A stretch of 64,000 nt of DNA from WQXF01 sp031553615. GTDB lineage: Bacteria; Bacillota; Clostridia; Christensenellales; Aristaeellaceae. The stretch covers positions 62,001 through 126,000 of the forward strand of contig JAVBLJ010000020.1 of assembly GCA_031553615.1 (NCBI GenBank), given 5' to 3'. The translations under genes were made by a program, and so were the position numbers. Shown piece after piece: positions 33,227 to 45,365 of the stretch. Position 1 is the stretch's first letter; every line of letters begins with the position of its first letter. The notes beneath the pieces are model-generated. The model did no database searches. It was not told the origin of the DNA and was given only the letters and a program-made list of their open reading frames with translations.

Positions 33227-34612
33227 CTAGCGAATCGTTGCCTGGGCGAGCTCGTACCAAAGCCCCTGCTCAGGCACGGACATGGCCAGCGCCACGCCGG
33301 GCTGCCCGGTCGTTGGATCGAGCACCGCTACGGAAACGGTGCACACGCCCTCCGGAATATCCGCGCGGAGCACAATGGTCTCCACCTCCACGCACTCACC
33401 CGGCAGCACATCGATCAGGCGCAGATCGAGCGGATAGTCCGCATGACCCTCTGCGCCCGCAATGCGCAGGCAGGCCTGCCACGGGAAATAGAACGGCGCC
33501 ATGCCCTCGTTGGTCCAGGTCAGCCGCACCACCAAGGTGTCCTCCTGGCTACGGTCCAGCTCCATTGCCTCCACGCGCAGCCGGTAGCCAATGCGCCGCA
33601 TAATCGCATCCAGGTTGGCCTGCTGCTTGCCGCCGCGCTGGATATCGACAAAGCTGTGCGGCCCAATCCAGCTGGTGTGCGAGCGTTCAAACAGCGAAAG
33701 CGTGCCCTCGAAACGGCTGCCCAGCAGCGCAACCGGCTCATGCTCCATGGAAAGCTCCCCGCCGATGGGGGCGGTGCGCCAAGCATCCGGCATGGGCACG
33801 AGCGCGTCCGTTTCTCCGCTCTCGTTGAACTCGCCGCCATTTGCGATCCAATCCAGCCATTCCTCGGTGGAACCCTGCAGGGCCGAGGTATCGTTGTAGA
33901 TGCCCATTCCGCCCTTCTCCGCATGGGTGAACGGGCGGCGCATCATCAGCCGCGCGCCGGGAAACGCCTCCAGATAGGGCTTCACGTACTGCTCGCAGAT
34001 GGCGATGTTCGGGAATTTGCCCGCGTCCTCGTGCACATGCCACTCGCCCCAATGTCCCAGCGATCCCAGCTGCATGTAGGCCACGAACGGATCGTTGCCG
34101 TAGCGCTCGCCCAGCGCACGGATAGCGCGGGCGTGCGCCTCAATAAGCACCGTATCCGCGTAGATAGGGCTGCACCCGCGCCCGTAATCGGTATCGTAAG
34201 CCTTGCCCTTCCGGGCGGTGGCCGCGTACAACCAGCGCGGGATATCCATGTGCTTTCGATCGCCCGGGACGTCCATCACGAAGCGCAGGATCGCGCGCTT
34301 GCCCTCGGCGCGCCAACGAGCCATCTGCGCGCGCTCCTCCAGCGCTTCAAAAGCGAATTTTCCTTCCTCGGGTTCTAGCTCCGCCCAGGTCACCTGCACG
34401 TACACCAGGGTGAACGGCTGATCGTGCGGCGCATCGTCCTCCGCCCACACCGCGTTGCCGATGTAGGGGTTCACGAGCTCCGCGTCGCTCGCCTCGTAGG
34501 CAAAGCGCATGGAAGCCCTGCGTGCGGAGGCATGCGCAGAAGCCGCCGTGCAGCAGCACAGCAGCAGCATTGCAAGCAGATAGATTCGGTTGCGCATGCG
34601 TCTTTTGTACAT
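33227..34612 (-). CDS. Secreted DUF4832-type protein
   Basis: A 461-residue protein with a signal peptide (MYKRRMRNRIYLLAMLLLCC..). The first two thirds resemble a barrel hydrolase fold: VQVTWAELEPEEGKF, LRFVMDVPGD, QLGSLGHWGEWHVHE and GGELSMEHEPV. The last 110 residues form a beta domain (VVRLTWTNEGMAPFYFPWQ). This pattern is that of DUF4874/DUF4832 proteins, probably carbohydrate-related, with no proven activity. GAGGAG fixes the ATG at 34610-34612. It stands between the U32 gene and the GH38 operon. Confidence 0.75.
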   Translation of the reverse strand: MYKRRMRNRIYLLAMLLLCCCTAASAHASARRASMRFAYEASDAELVNPYIGNAVWAEDDAPHDQPFTLVYVQVTWAELEPEEGKFAFEALEERAQMARWRAEGKRAILRFVMDVPGDRKHMDIPRWLYAATARKGKAYDTDYGRGCSPIYADTVLIEAHARAIRALGERYGNDPFVAYMQLGSLGHWGEWHVHEDAGKFPNIAICEQYVKPYLEAFPGARLMMRRPFTHAEKGGMGIYNDTSALQGSTEEWLDWIANGGEFNESGETDALVPMPDAWRTAPIGGELSMEHEPVALLGSRFEGTLSLFERSHTSWIGPHSFVDIQRGGKQQANLDAIMRRIGYRLRVEAMELDRSQEDTLVVRLTWTNEGMAPFYFPWQACLRIAGAEGHADYPLDLRLIDVLPGECVEVETIVLRADIPEGVCTVSVAVLDPTTGQPGVALAMSVPEQGLWYELAQATIR

Positions 34613-34653
34613 GCTCGACTCCTCGCCCGGCGCTTTTTCCGCGCCAAACAGCG

Positions 34654-35940
34654 TTAATTCGGGGCCGTATTCAGTGCCGAATGATTCCGACAGGGTCCGC
34701 GCAGCAGATCGCCCGCCGCAACCCGCGCAGGCAAAGGCAGATGCACCACCACGAGCGGTTGATTGACGCAATCGACGAGCTCGCCCGTGCTCTCCAGCCG
34801 AATCGCTTTTACCCGGAGCGGCAACACCGCGCCAGGGATCATGGCCTCCAGCGCGTCGCCCGCAAAGAAACGGTTTTTCACCTCGACACGATACCAGCCA
34901 TCGTCCAATCGTTCCAGCACGTACCCCACATATTCCGCTCCCTGCGTGTAGCCTCCCGCAAAGCCGGGATGCACGGGCGCGCCAAAGAAGAAGCCGGTAT
35001 CGTACGCGCGGTGACTAACTTGATCCATCTCCGCGCGCAACGTGCGTAGCAAAGCGCCGCCCGCCTCTGCTTCGAAAGCAATGGGCGCAGCCGGAGCGAT
35101 GAGAGCGGCCGGATCGGCCAGCGCGTCTAACGCGCGGCGGTATGCGCCCACCACCGCAGCCACGTAGTATTCGCCCTTCATGCGCCCCTCGATCTTCAGG
35201 CTGGCCAGCCCGGCGGCACACATCGCAGGCAGGTGCTCGATCATGCACAGGTCGCGCGCGCTGAGCACGGTGGTTCCCTGCCCCTCGTTGATCACTGGCA
35301 GCGCAGGATGCTTGCCGCTTCGTTCCACCACCGAATACTGCCAGCGGCAGGGCTGCGCACAATCGCCCTGGTTGGCGCTGCGCCCGGTCAATGCTGCGCT
35401 GAGCAGGCAACGCCCAGAATAGCTAGCGCACACCGCGCCATGCACGAACGCCTCGAGCGCCAGGGTTTCGGGCAGCGCGGCCCGCATGGCGGCGATCTGG
35501 GTCAGCGAAAGCTCCCGCGCTACAATGATGCGCTCCACGCCTTGCCCGTGCCAGAAACGCGCGGCGTATGTGTTGAGGGTGTTGGCCTGGGTGCTCAGGT
35601 GCAGCGGAAGCCCGGGCAGCTCGGCGCGCAGCAAAGCCACCGCCCCAGCATCGGCGACGATGGCCGCATCCACGCCCAGCTCGTGGGCGTACCTTGCGCC
35701 GCGCAGCAGGCCCTCCATCTGCTCATCGGTAGGCAGTATATTGAGCGTGAGGTAAAGCTTCTTGCCCTGCGCATGGATCAGCGCGACCGCCTCGCGCAGC
35801 TCCTGCGGCGAAAAATTGCCCGCATGTGCGCGAAGGCTGTATTGCTCCAGGCCAAGATAGACCGCATCCGCACCAAAGCGCAGCGCGGTTTGCAGTTGCC
35901 GCATGCCCCCGGCAGGGGCCAGCAGTTCGGGTATGTGCAT
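34654..35940 (-). CDS. Peptidase U32-family protein (RlhA/TrhP type)
   Basis: A 428-residue protein with the U32 signature stretch EAFVHGAVCASYSGRCLLSA followed by a GDCAQPCRWQY cysteine motif. Visible too are the barrel start PELLAPAGG and SLKIEGRMKG. Family members hydroxylate RNA (23S rRNA or tRNA wobble uridine) rather than act as proteases in the better studied cases. It starts 3 bp after mltG, an arrangement also seen in other Firmicutes (yrrL-yrrO group). Confidence 0.88.
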   Translation of the reverse strand: MHIPELLAPAGGMRQLQTALRFGADAVYLGLEQYSLRAHAGNFSPQELREAVALIHAQGKKLYLTLNILPTDEQMEGLLRGARYAHELGVDAAIVADAGAVALLRAELPGLPLHLSTQANTLNTYAARFWHGQGVERIIVARELSLTQIAAMRAALPETLALEAFVHGAVCASYSGRCLLSAALTGRSANQGDCAQPCRWQYSVVERSGKHPALPVINEGQGTTVLSARDLCMIEHLPAMCAAGLASLKIEGRMKGEYYVAAVVGAYRRALDALADPAALIAPAAPIAFEAEAGGALLRTLRAEMDQVSHRAYDTGFFFGAPVHPGFAGGYTQGAEYVGYVLERLDDGWYRVEVKNRFFAGDALEAMIPGAVLPLRVKAIRLESTGELVDCVNQPLVVVHLPLPARVAAGDLLRGPCRNHSALNTAPN

Positions 35941-35943
35941 GGC

Positions 35944-37128
35944 CTACAGTCCCCTGCTCTTGTCGTATTCGATCCAAAGCGGGCGGTACTTGGCCGCGTT
36001 GGCGTTGTGCTCCTTCAGGGTGCGCGCAAACACCAGCGCGCCGCTATCCGGATCGGCGCTACAGAAGTACAGGTAATCCTGCGCGATGAACTGCTCATCG
36101 GGGTAAAGCGCGGCCAGGATCGCATCGCCAGAGGGGTTGCATACCGGGCCGGGCGGCAAGCCTTTGTTTTGATAGGAGTTATAGGCCGAGCTGACCGACA
36201 AATCCGTATCCGAAAGCGCCATTTTTTTCGAATTGATCGCGTACTTGATGGTGACGTCGGAATCCAGCGTCATGCCTTCCTTTATTCGGTTGTGGAATAC
36301 CGCCGAAACCTTCGCGAAGTCGGCGGTCTTTCCTTCCTTTTCCACCATGGAGGCCAGGGTGAGCACTTGATCCATGGTCATCTCTAGTTCCTCGGCGCGC
36401 TCGGCGTAGGAGGCGGGAAACGCCACGTCGGTCTGCTCGATCAGCTTCTTGATGATGTCGTCGATTGTAGCGTTGGTGAACACCTCGTAGGTATTGGGCG
36501 AAAGGTAGCCCTCCAGCACATACTTGCGCTGGGTGGCCCGCGGGTTCGCAAGCACATCGGCAATGGTGGGATAATCGCGGAAAGCATCGGCAGTCTTGCA
36601 GTGCTGCAGGAACTCGTTCGCATCTTTGATCGCGCCGTCGGCGACCAGCTTGCTCGCCACGTCCTCCACCGTCCAGCCCGGAATCACTGTAATCTTGCGC
36701 GTGAGCGGCTTGCCGTCGCCCTGCCCCAGCATGGCGATCAGCTCCTGCAGCGACATAGCGCGGGTCAGGGAATACTCGCCGGGCTGCAACTTCTGGCCCA
36801 TGCCCATGAAATCGGCCAAATACTTAAACACCGTGCGGTTGCGCACCAGGTTTGCCTTCTCCAAATCGCTGGCTACCCGCGTCAGCGAACTGCCGCTCTT
36901 AACCTCGAAGGCCTGCGGTTGCTGGTCGTTTGGGTCCACGGGCGCCACGTACGCATCCGAAAACCACTGCCAGCCCATGCTCACAATTCCGCCAACCACG
37001 ATGAGGCTGCACGTGAATATCAAGATCGGCCGCAGCAGTCGCCATATCCAATCGTACCAAAAAAAACCGTACGAGCGCTCGTCGTGTAGCGTCTGATGGT
37101 CGTAGTCCCGTGGCGGTCTCTTTGCCAA
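35944..37128 (-). CDS. mltG: Endolytic murein transglycosylase MltG (YceG-like)
   Basis: A 394-residue protein: short cytoplasmic tail, one membrane helix (LRPILIFTCSLIVVGGIV), a LysM-like middle domain and the YceG catalytic domain with the active Glu in LASMVEKEG, plus YLSPNTYEV and the GLPPGPVCNPS stretch. MltG cuts nascent glycan strands at the membrane. It starts with TTG; AGGAGG lies 9 nt upstream. The U32 gene follows after 3 bp, the ylbF-like gene precedes. Confidence 0.93.
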   Translation of the reverse strand: MAKRPPRDYDHQTLHDERSYGFFWYDWIWRLLRPILIFTCSLIVVGGIVSMGWQWFSDAYVAPVDPNDQQPQAFEVKSGSSLTRVASDLEKANLVRNRTVFKYLADFMGMGQKLQPGEYSLTRAMSLQELIAMLGQGDGKPLTRKITVIPGWTVEDVASKLVADGAIKDANEFLQHCKTADAFRDYPTIADVLANPRATQRKYVLEGYLSPNTYEVFTNATIDDIIKKLIEQTDVAFPASYAERAEELEMTMDQVLTLASMVEKEGKTADFAKVSAVFHNRIKEGMTLDSDVTIKYAINSKKMALSDTDLSVSSAYNSYQNKGLPPGPVCNPSGDAILAALYPDEQFIAQDYLYFCSADPDSGALVFARTLKEHNANAAKYRPLWIEYDKSRGL

Positions 37129-37166
37129 GTTGGGTTTCCTCCTCCCCTAGCCGCGCGGCTGCGCTG

Positions 37167-37511
37167 CTATTCGGGCAAATCCAGGCGAATGCCCGCCGCG
37201 TCGGTGATCAGCTTGATCACGTCAGCCAGCGTCTTTTGCAGCTGCATTTCGGCCAGCAGATAGGCCTGCACGTCCGCGTTCATGAACAGCAGCGAGGAAA
37301 GCTGCGAAAAGCGCATGGTGTCCTCGCTCGAGGGCTGTCCGCCGCTCACCGTCTGCATCTGCAGCACCATCTGCAGACGCTTGTACTCCTTGAGCAGCGC
37401 GCGGTTGGTTTCATCGGCCATGACCTCCTCCTGGAGGCGGGCATACTCACGGCAAAGCTCGCTTTCGCGAATCTCCTTCGCCAGCACGTGAGCGCTATCG
37501 TAGATGTCCAT
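37167..37511 (-). CDS. YlbF/YmcA family protein
   Basis: A 114-residue helical protein matching the YlbF family (DIYDSAHVLAKEIRESE, YKRLQMVLQMQ). In Bacillus, YlbF, YmcA and YaaT form the Y complex that interacts with RNase Y to steer mRNA maturation. The gene here lies directly after RNase J on the same strand, which suits a link to RNA decay. Whether it is the YlbF or YmcA counterpart cannot be told. Confidence 0.85.
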   Translation of the reverse strand: MDIYDSAHVLAKEIRESELCREYARLQEEVMADETNRALLKEYKRLQMVLQMQTVSGGQPSSEDTMRFSQLSSLLFMNADVQAYLLAEMQLQKTLADVIKLITDAAGIRLDLPE

Positions 37512-37545
37512 ATTTTGACCTCACTCTGTGTTTTGGCCCTCACGC

Positions 37546-39309
37546 CTATTCTGGATTGCCATCCTCCTGGCTATAAGTGCTCTGCAAAGGATTTTCAGGT
37601 TCCTTGGAGTTTTCAGCAACTTCAAAACTCGCAGGCTTCTCGGCCTTCCCCAGCTCCAGTATGATGGGCAATATCATGGGGTTACGCTTCATTTGCTTGT
37701 ACAGGTAGCCGTGCAGCTCGTCCTTGATGCGGTTCTTGGCCGCCATCCAATCCGGGGGCTGGGCGGCCGAAGTCTGCATGAGCACGCTGAGCACCAGGCT
37801 CTTCGCGCCGTCGATCAGCGCCTCGTTTTCGCGCACGTACACAAATCCGCGCGAAATGATATCGGGCCCGGAAACGATGGCCCCGGTCGTAGAGTTGATC
37901 GCCACCACCACGATGATGAGCCCATCCTGTGAAAGATGCTTGCGATCACGCAGCACCACGTTGCCCACGTCGCCAATGCCCAAACCGTCGACCATTACGC
38001 TGCCGGTGGGCACCGATCCGGCGATGTGCAGCGAATCCTCGCCCAGCTCGATCACTTGGCCAATTTCCGGAATCACCACCCGCTTGGGATCCATGCCCAT
38101 GGATTGCGCAAGCTGCGCGTGCTGCCAAAGCATGCGGTACTCGCCGTGCACGGGCATGAAGAATTTGGGCTTGGTGAGGGTGTGGATGAGCTTGAGCTCC
38201 TCCTGGCAGGCGTGGCCGGATACGTGCACATCGGCGATGGCCTCGTACACCACCTGTGCGCCGATGCGGTAGAGCTGGTTGATCACCCGCGCCACCAGGA
38301 TTTCATTGCCCGGTATCGGGTTTGCGGAAACGATCACCAGGTCACTCTGGCGAATTTGCAGCTTCTTATGCTCGCTATAGGCCATGCGCGTCAGGCCCGA
38401 CATGGGCTCGCCCTGGCTCCCGGTGGTAAGCACCACGATCTCGTCGTCGTCGTAGCGATCCAGGTTCTCGGCGCTGATCAGGTGCCCTTCGGGTATCTTC
38501 AGCTCGCCGATTTGTATCGCCACGCGCACCACATTGATCATGCTGCGCCCAATGAAACAAACCCGGCGGCCAAACCGCGCGGCCGCATCCACCACCTGCT
38601 GGATACGGTGGATGTTGGAGGCAAACATGGCGATGATGATGCGCCCGCTCGCGGTGCGGAACAGGCTGCGGAAGGTATCGCCAATCTTCATTTCCGACAT
38701 GGTGTAGCCGGGCCGCTCCACGTTGGTGGATTCGCACAGCAGCATGAGCACGCCGCTGTTGCCCAGCGAGGCGAAGGTGTTCAAATCGGTGACCTCGCCA
38801 TCAATGGGCGTGTAATCCACCTTAAAGTCACCGGTGACGACCACCGTGCCCACCGGCGAGGTGATCGCCATGGCCACCGCCCCGGCGATGGAGTGGCTCA
38901 CCTTGATAAACTGCACGGCAAACTGGCCGAAGCGCAGCGTGTCCTTGGGCTTGATTACTTGCAGATGGATGCTGTCGATATCGTGCTCGCGCAGCTTGGT
39001 TTCCACCAGCGCCAGCGTCAGCTTGGTGCCGTATACGGGCGCAGGCACCTGGCGCAGCACATAGGGCAGCGCGCCGATATGATCCTCATGCCCGTGGGTT
39101 ATCAGGTAGCCGCGTACGCGGTCCTTATTCTCGACCAGGTAGGTCACGTCCGGGATCACCAGATCGATGCCCAGCATGTCCTCCTTGGGGAAGATCAATC
39201 CACAATCGACGACCAAAATATCGTCGCCGTACTCAAAAACGGTGATGTTTTTGCCGATCTCGTCCACACCGCCGAGCGGTATGATGCGCAATTTGCCTGT
39301 GGGCGCCAC
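37546..39309 (-). CDS. rnj: Ribonuclease J
   Basis: A 587-residue metallo-beta-lactamase ribonuclease, with the catalytic HGHEDHIGA motif, VTGDFKVDYTP, the beta-CASP motifs (TTGSQGEPMSGL, HVSGHA) and the PVHGEYRM stretch. RNase J has both 5' exonuclease and endonuclease activity on RNA. It starts with GTG (39307-39309) behind AGGAGGGGG. Only one copy is in the window, so J1 and J2 cannot be told apart. The ylbF-like, mltG and U32 genes follow. Confidence 0.93.
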   Translation of the reverse strand: MAPTGKLRIIPLGGVDEIGKNITVFEYGDDILVVDCGLIFPKEDMLGIDLVIPDVTYLVENKDRVRGYLITHGHEDHIGALPYVLRQVPAPVYGTKLTLALVETKLREHDIDSIHLQVIKPKDTLRFGQFAVQFIKVSHSIAGAVAMAITSPVGTVVVTGDFKVDYTPIDGEVTDLNTFASLGNSGVLMLLCESTNVERPGYTMSEMKIGDTFRSLFRTASGRIIIAMFASNIHRIQQVVDAAARFGRRVCFIGRSMINVVRVAIQIGELKIPEGHLISAENLDRYDDDEIVVLTTGSQGEPMSGLTRMAYSEHKKLQIRQSDLVIVSANPIPGNEILVARVINQLYRIGAQVVYEAIADVHVSGHACQEELKLIHTLTKPKFFMPVHGEYRMLWQHAQLAQSMGMDPKRVVIPEIGQVIELGEDSLHIAGSVPTGSVMVDGLGIGDVGNVVLRDRKHLSQDGLIIVVVAINSTTGAIVSGPDIISRGFVYVRENEALIDGAKSLVLSVLMQTSAAQPPDWMAAKNRIKDELHGYLYKQMKRNPMILPIILELGKAEKPASFEVAENSKEPENPLQSTYSQEDGNPE

Positions 39310-39429
39310 GACTCCCCCTCCTTCTTCCTCCCGCCGGGAAAAGTTTTACAACAAAACGGCGGAACACACTCCCGGCAAGCGCCAGGGCGGCTCGCTTCGA
39401 TCTGCTATGTCGGCGATTCACACTCGCAC

Positions 39430-39452
39430 TATTTCCTCGAGTATAGTATAGC
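39430..39452 (-). promoter_or_regulatory. Possible promoter of the RNase J gene
   Basis: Minus strand TGC-TATACT extended -10 motif in the 290-bp gap upstream of the gene. The -35 region is poor (T-rich only). The rest of the gap shows only the ppdK terminator. Confidence 0.4.
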
Positions 39453-39493
39453 ACAAGCCCTAGGGAAAAAAAAGCGCGCCGCCACATTTTATG

Positions 39494-39532
39494 GAGAAAA
39501 CGATAAGCGGCACAGCTTTCGCCATGCCGCTT
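39494..39532 (-). terminator. Terminator after ppdK
   Basis: AAGCGGCA / TGCCGCTT stem with a 12-nt loop, followed on the minus strand by ATCGTTTTC. A second GCCTTGC / GCAAGGC hairpin lies nearer to the stop. Confidence 0.6.
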
Positions 39533-39599
39533 TGTGCAACTATGCGGTGATTTGGGGGGCGGAGGTTCCATCGCCTTGCAAAGGCAAGGCTTTGGGCGC

Positions 39600-42230
<2,631 letters not shown>

Positions 42231-42327
42231 GATTGCCCTCCTCATTCATCCACACAGTCTCTCAGTTCTATCGGCCAAAGCGTACGCACAGTCAATCGCG
42301 TCGCCGCTTAGCAAAAAATGGTTTACG

Positions 42328-42355
42328 CAAAGAATGGCCTCTAGGGCATTCTTTG
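42328..42355 (-). promoter_or_regulatory. Palindrome in the ppdK leader
   Basis: CAAAGAATG / CATTCTTTG perfect 9-bp arms, with inner CC / GG pairs around TCTA, beginning about 8 nt after the expected transcription start. It could be an operator or an mRNA stem-loop. Confidence 0.55.
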
Positions 42356-42369
42356 GTAGACCAACAGAT

Positions 42370-42398
42370 ATTATACAGTGCTGGATGCAAATTGGCAA
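42370..42398 (-). promoter_or_regulatory. Promoter of ppdK
   Basis: Minus strand -35 TTGCCA (42393-42398), 17-bp spacer, perfect -10 TATAAT (42370-42375). Confidence 0.85.
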
Positions 42399-42457
42399 GA
42401 GCAGAGGCGCGCATTTTTGCGGTTTCTCGGTAAAAAGTTCGGCAAAAGCATTCGCCG

Positions 42458-43090
42458 CTATCGCACAGTTCCGCTATACGCGGCATACTCTCCGCAGGCA
42501 GCAAAGCCTACGGCCCGCGCCGATGCAATTTCGATGCTTGCGCAGCCATTCACCATATACAATACGCTCGCTTTCCCATTGGCAAATGCCGACGCTGCTG
42601 CCAACGAAAGCAACGCCGCTCCCTCGCGTTCATTCGCCGCTTCCAGCGCAAAAATCTCCGGCTCATTGCCCCAGAGGCTCATCATGACGTAGGCTTCATT
42701 CCGCAAAAAGATACCCCAGCGGCTCAAATCGTTTGCCACCCGTTCCGCTGACCAATACATGCCGGGATTTGCCTTGCTATGCAGCGCCGCAAACGCTTCG
42801 AAACTGGCCGATGAAGGATTCTGCCGTGAAACCAACACCGCGTCAACTTCCTGCGCAGGTCGAAAGCACGTTGGATCAAGGCGGGTTTCGGTGCACGATT
42901 CAAGCAAAATCATGCCTATTTCCGCCAGAAATGCTGCGGGCGGTTCGCAGTTGTGGTAACAAAAATGGATTGAGTAATCGGGATACTCGCGTTGCAAATC
43001 GCGCCAAAATGCGCGGCGTTTTCTTTCCTCTTTTATCACATAATCGTTCACCTGGATGTGCTTTTCCGCTCTATCCACATGCATCTCCAT
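42458..43090 (-). CDS. GNAT-like acetyltransferase, function unknown
   Basis: A 210-residue soluble protein. The last 80 residues have the late acetyltransferase pattern (REGAALLSLAAASAFANG, then a hydrophobic strand and AVGFAACGEYAAYSG, where GF..CG.Y is the usual closing motif). The first half is not recognised. GAGGG lies 6 nt before the ATG. It lies between recG and ppdK on the same strand, 64 bp downstream of the recG stop. Substrate unknown; the call could be wrong for the N-terminal half. Confidence 0.6.
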   Translation of the reverse strand: MEMHVDRAEKHIQVNDYVIKEERKRRAFWRDLQREYPDYSIHFCYHNCEPPAAFLAEIGMILLESCTETRLDPTCFRPAQEVDAVLVSRQNPSSASFEAFAALHSKANPGMYWSAERVANDLSRWGIFLRNEAYVMMSLWGNEPEIFALEAANEREGAALLSLAAASAFANGKASVLYMVNGCASIEIASARAVGFAACGEYAAYSGTVR

Positions 43091-43154
43091 GCGCTTCCCT
43101 CTTTCTCTTTTCGTGCGATGTCATGCTCGCTCACCACGTCGTGGCATCCGTTGG

Positions 43155-45242
43155 CTAATTGAGTGCCGCTTCCCCAAACCTGCGCGCAAAGCTCTCCCCC
43201 GCCGCGCGAAACACCTGCTCGGCCTCCTCGGCCAATGCCGGATCCTCGCGCAGCGCGTGCACCTCCCGCTGAGTTTCCTCCAGCAGCAGCATGTCGTCGC
43301 CCAACGCCACGCCCTGCAGCGAGAGCTTGCCGTGCTGCCGCGTGCCGAAAAACTCGCCTGCCCCCCGCAGTTCCAAATCCTTTTGCGCAATCACGAAGCC
43401 ATCCTGGGTCTGCGTCATCAGCTGCAGGCGGTCGTTGGACTCGGCCAGCAGGAAGCACCAGCTCTGCTCTGCACCGCGCCCTACGCGACCGCGCAACTGG
43501 TGCAGCTGCGCAAGGCCGAAGCGCTCCGCGTTCTCGATCACCATCACCGTGGCGTTGGGCACGTTCACACCCACCTCGATCACCGTGGTGGCGACCAGCG
43601 CGTCCAGCTCCCTCCCGGCAAAAGCGACAAGCGCTGCGTCCTTCTCCACGCTCTTCATCTGCCCGTGCACCAGTCCGATCCGCAGCGCACGCAGGGGCCC
43701 CGCCTTCAGCTCGGCATACAGCGCTTCGGCAGATTGGGCGTCCTCCATCTCCTCCGAATCCTCCACCAGCGGACACACGATGTAAATTTGCCGCCCGGCC
43801 TGCGCCTGTTCCAGCAAAAAGCCGTACATCGCGCCGCGCTTGTGATCCGGCACCACCCGGGTGATCACCGGGGAGCGGCCCGGCGGCAGCTCGTCCACAA
43901 TCGATATGTTTAAATCACCATACAGCACCAGCGCCAGCGAGCGCGGAATGGGCGTGGCCGAGAGCACGAGCACATTGGCGGCAACACCCCTGCCTTCGGT
44001 CGCTTGGCCCCGCTCCGCTTGCCCGCTTCCCGCCTCGGCCATGCCGCCCTCCGCCGGGATTCCTCCCTTTTCGGCCAGCGCACTGCGTTGACGCACGCCA
44101 AACCGGTGCTGCTCATCGGTGACGACCAAGCCCAGCTTGGCGTAGCGCACCCCCTCGGAGATCAGCGCATGGGTGCCGATGATTACCTGCCACTCCCCCG
44201 ATGCGATGGCGGCATGGGCCTGCCTGCGCTGCGCCGCCGTAAGCGCGCCAGTAAGCAGCCCGCAGCGAATGCCCAGCGGCTCCAGCAATGCGCACGCGCC
44301 CTGGTAGTGCTGCCCCGCCAATATCTCGGTGGGGGCCATGAGCGCGCCCTGCCAGCCCGCCTGTGCGCAGAGCACCAACGCGCCGAACGCGATGGCGGTC
44401 TTGCCGCAGCCCACGTCGCCCTGCACCATGCGCGCCATGGGCGTGCCCGCCGCCATGTCGGCGCAGATTTCCACCAGCACGCGCCGCTGCGCTCCCGTGG
44501 GCGCAAAGGGCAGCGTAGCCCAGTACGCTTCGATCTCGGCTGGACTGGCCGCGATGCGCACGCCGGACGCCTGCCTGCGCTTGCGGTCTGTCAGCGCCGC
44601 CTGGTACAGCAGCAACGATTCGAACGCCAGCCTGCGCCGCGCGCGCGCCAGTGCTTGCCCGTCGGCAGGCTGATGCGCTTGGGCGAGCGCTTCGCGCCTG
44701 CCGCAAAGGTGGTGGCGGGCGCGCAGCCCCTCGGGCAGCGGATCGTCCATCTCGGGCAGCAGGCGGCAAAGCATCTCGGCCACCAACGCGCGATAAATCT
44801 TGGCCGGCAGGCCGGGCAGGGTACGGTAGACCGGCGTGATGCCCGGCTCGGCCTCCAGCACAGGATTGATGAGGAACAAACCGCTCTGCTTGCGGGTGAC
44901 GCGTCCGCAGAGCAGCACCTCCTGCCCCGCCGAAAGCTGCTCCTTCATCCACGGCTGCCCGAACCACATGCAGCGCAGCGATCCGGTAGCATCGCGCACC
45001 ATGGCCGATACCCACTGCCTGCCGCCCACCCGATGCAGCTTGGGCGGCTGGGCGATGATGCCGCTCACCGCCGCCTCCGCACCCTCCCTCAGGTCGCAGA
45101 TGGGCGCGGGATTGGTCGTATCGCGATAGGCGGAGGGCAGCGCTTCGATAAGGTCGAGGCCATCGGCAATGCCGCGCTCGGCCAGCGCGCGAATCCGTAC
45201 TGGGCCCAGCCCGCGAATACCCGCGAAGGATGCATCGCTCAT
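43155..45242 (-). CDS. recG: ATP-dependent DNA helicase RecG
   Basis: A 695-residue helicase that remodels stalled forks and Holliday junctions. N-terminal wedge/OB domain (about 50-150), helicase motifs GDVGCGKT (Walker A), APTEILAGQH, TDEQHRFGV (Walker B), SATPIPRSL, and C-terminal QLRGRVGRG. Between the DEQH region and the SATPIP motif there is a Gly/Ala/Glu-rich insert of about 25 residues (GGIPAEGGMAEAGSGQAERG..) not usual in RecG. The start is close to GGAGGGGGAGC. Conserved neighbour of fakA in Firmicutes. Confidence 0.95.
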   Translation of the reverse strand: MSDASFAGIRGLGPVRIRALAERGIADGLDLIEALPSAYRDTTNPAPICDLREGAEAAVSGIIAQPPKLHRVGGRQWVSAMVRDATGSLRCMWFGQPWMKEQLSAGQEVLLCGRVTRKQSGLFLINPVLEAEPGITPVYRTLPGLPAKIYRALVAEMLCRLLPEMDDPLPEGLRARHHLCGRREALAQAHQPADGQALARARRRLAFESLLLYQAALTDRKRRQASGVRIAASPAEIEAYWATLPFAPTGAQRRVLVEICADMAAGTPMARMVQGDVGCGKTAIAFGALVLCAQAGWQGALMAPTEILAGQHYQGACALLEPLGIRCGLLTGALTAAQRRQAHAAIASGEWQVIIGTHALISEGVRYAKLGLVVTDEQHRFGVRQRSALAEKGGIPAEGGMAEAGSGQAERGQATEGRGVAANVLVLSATPIPRSLALVLYGDLNISIVDELPPGRSPVITRVVPDHKRGAMYGFLLEQAQAGRQIYIVCPLVEDSEEMEDAQSAEALYAELKAGPLRALRIGLVHGQMKSVEKDAALVAFAGRELDALVATTVIEVGVNVPNATVMVIENAERFGLAQLHQLRGRVGRGAEQSWCFLLAESNDRLQLMTQTQDGFVIAQKDLELRGAGEFFGTRQHGKLSLQGVALGDDMLLLEETQREVHALREDPALAEEAEQVFRAAGESFARRFGEAALN

Positions 45243-45293
45243 CGCGCTCCCCCTCCATCATCCGTAAAACATCATCTGAAAAACATCATCCAC

Positions 45294-45328
45294 AAAAGCG
45301 GGACTGTCGCTATTCGCCACAGCCCCGC
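45294..45328 (-). terminator. Terminator between fakA and recG
   Basis: GCGGGGCTGT / ACAGTCCCGC stem (one G-U pair) followed on the minus strand by TTTTGTGG. Confidence 0.7.
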
Positions 45329-45365
45329 GCATTTGCGTCTCAACCCATTTTTCTGAAAGCTTGGC

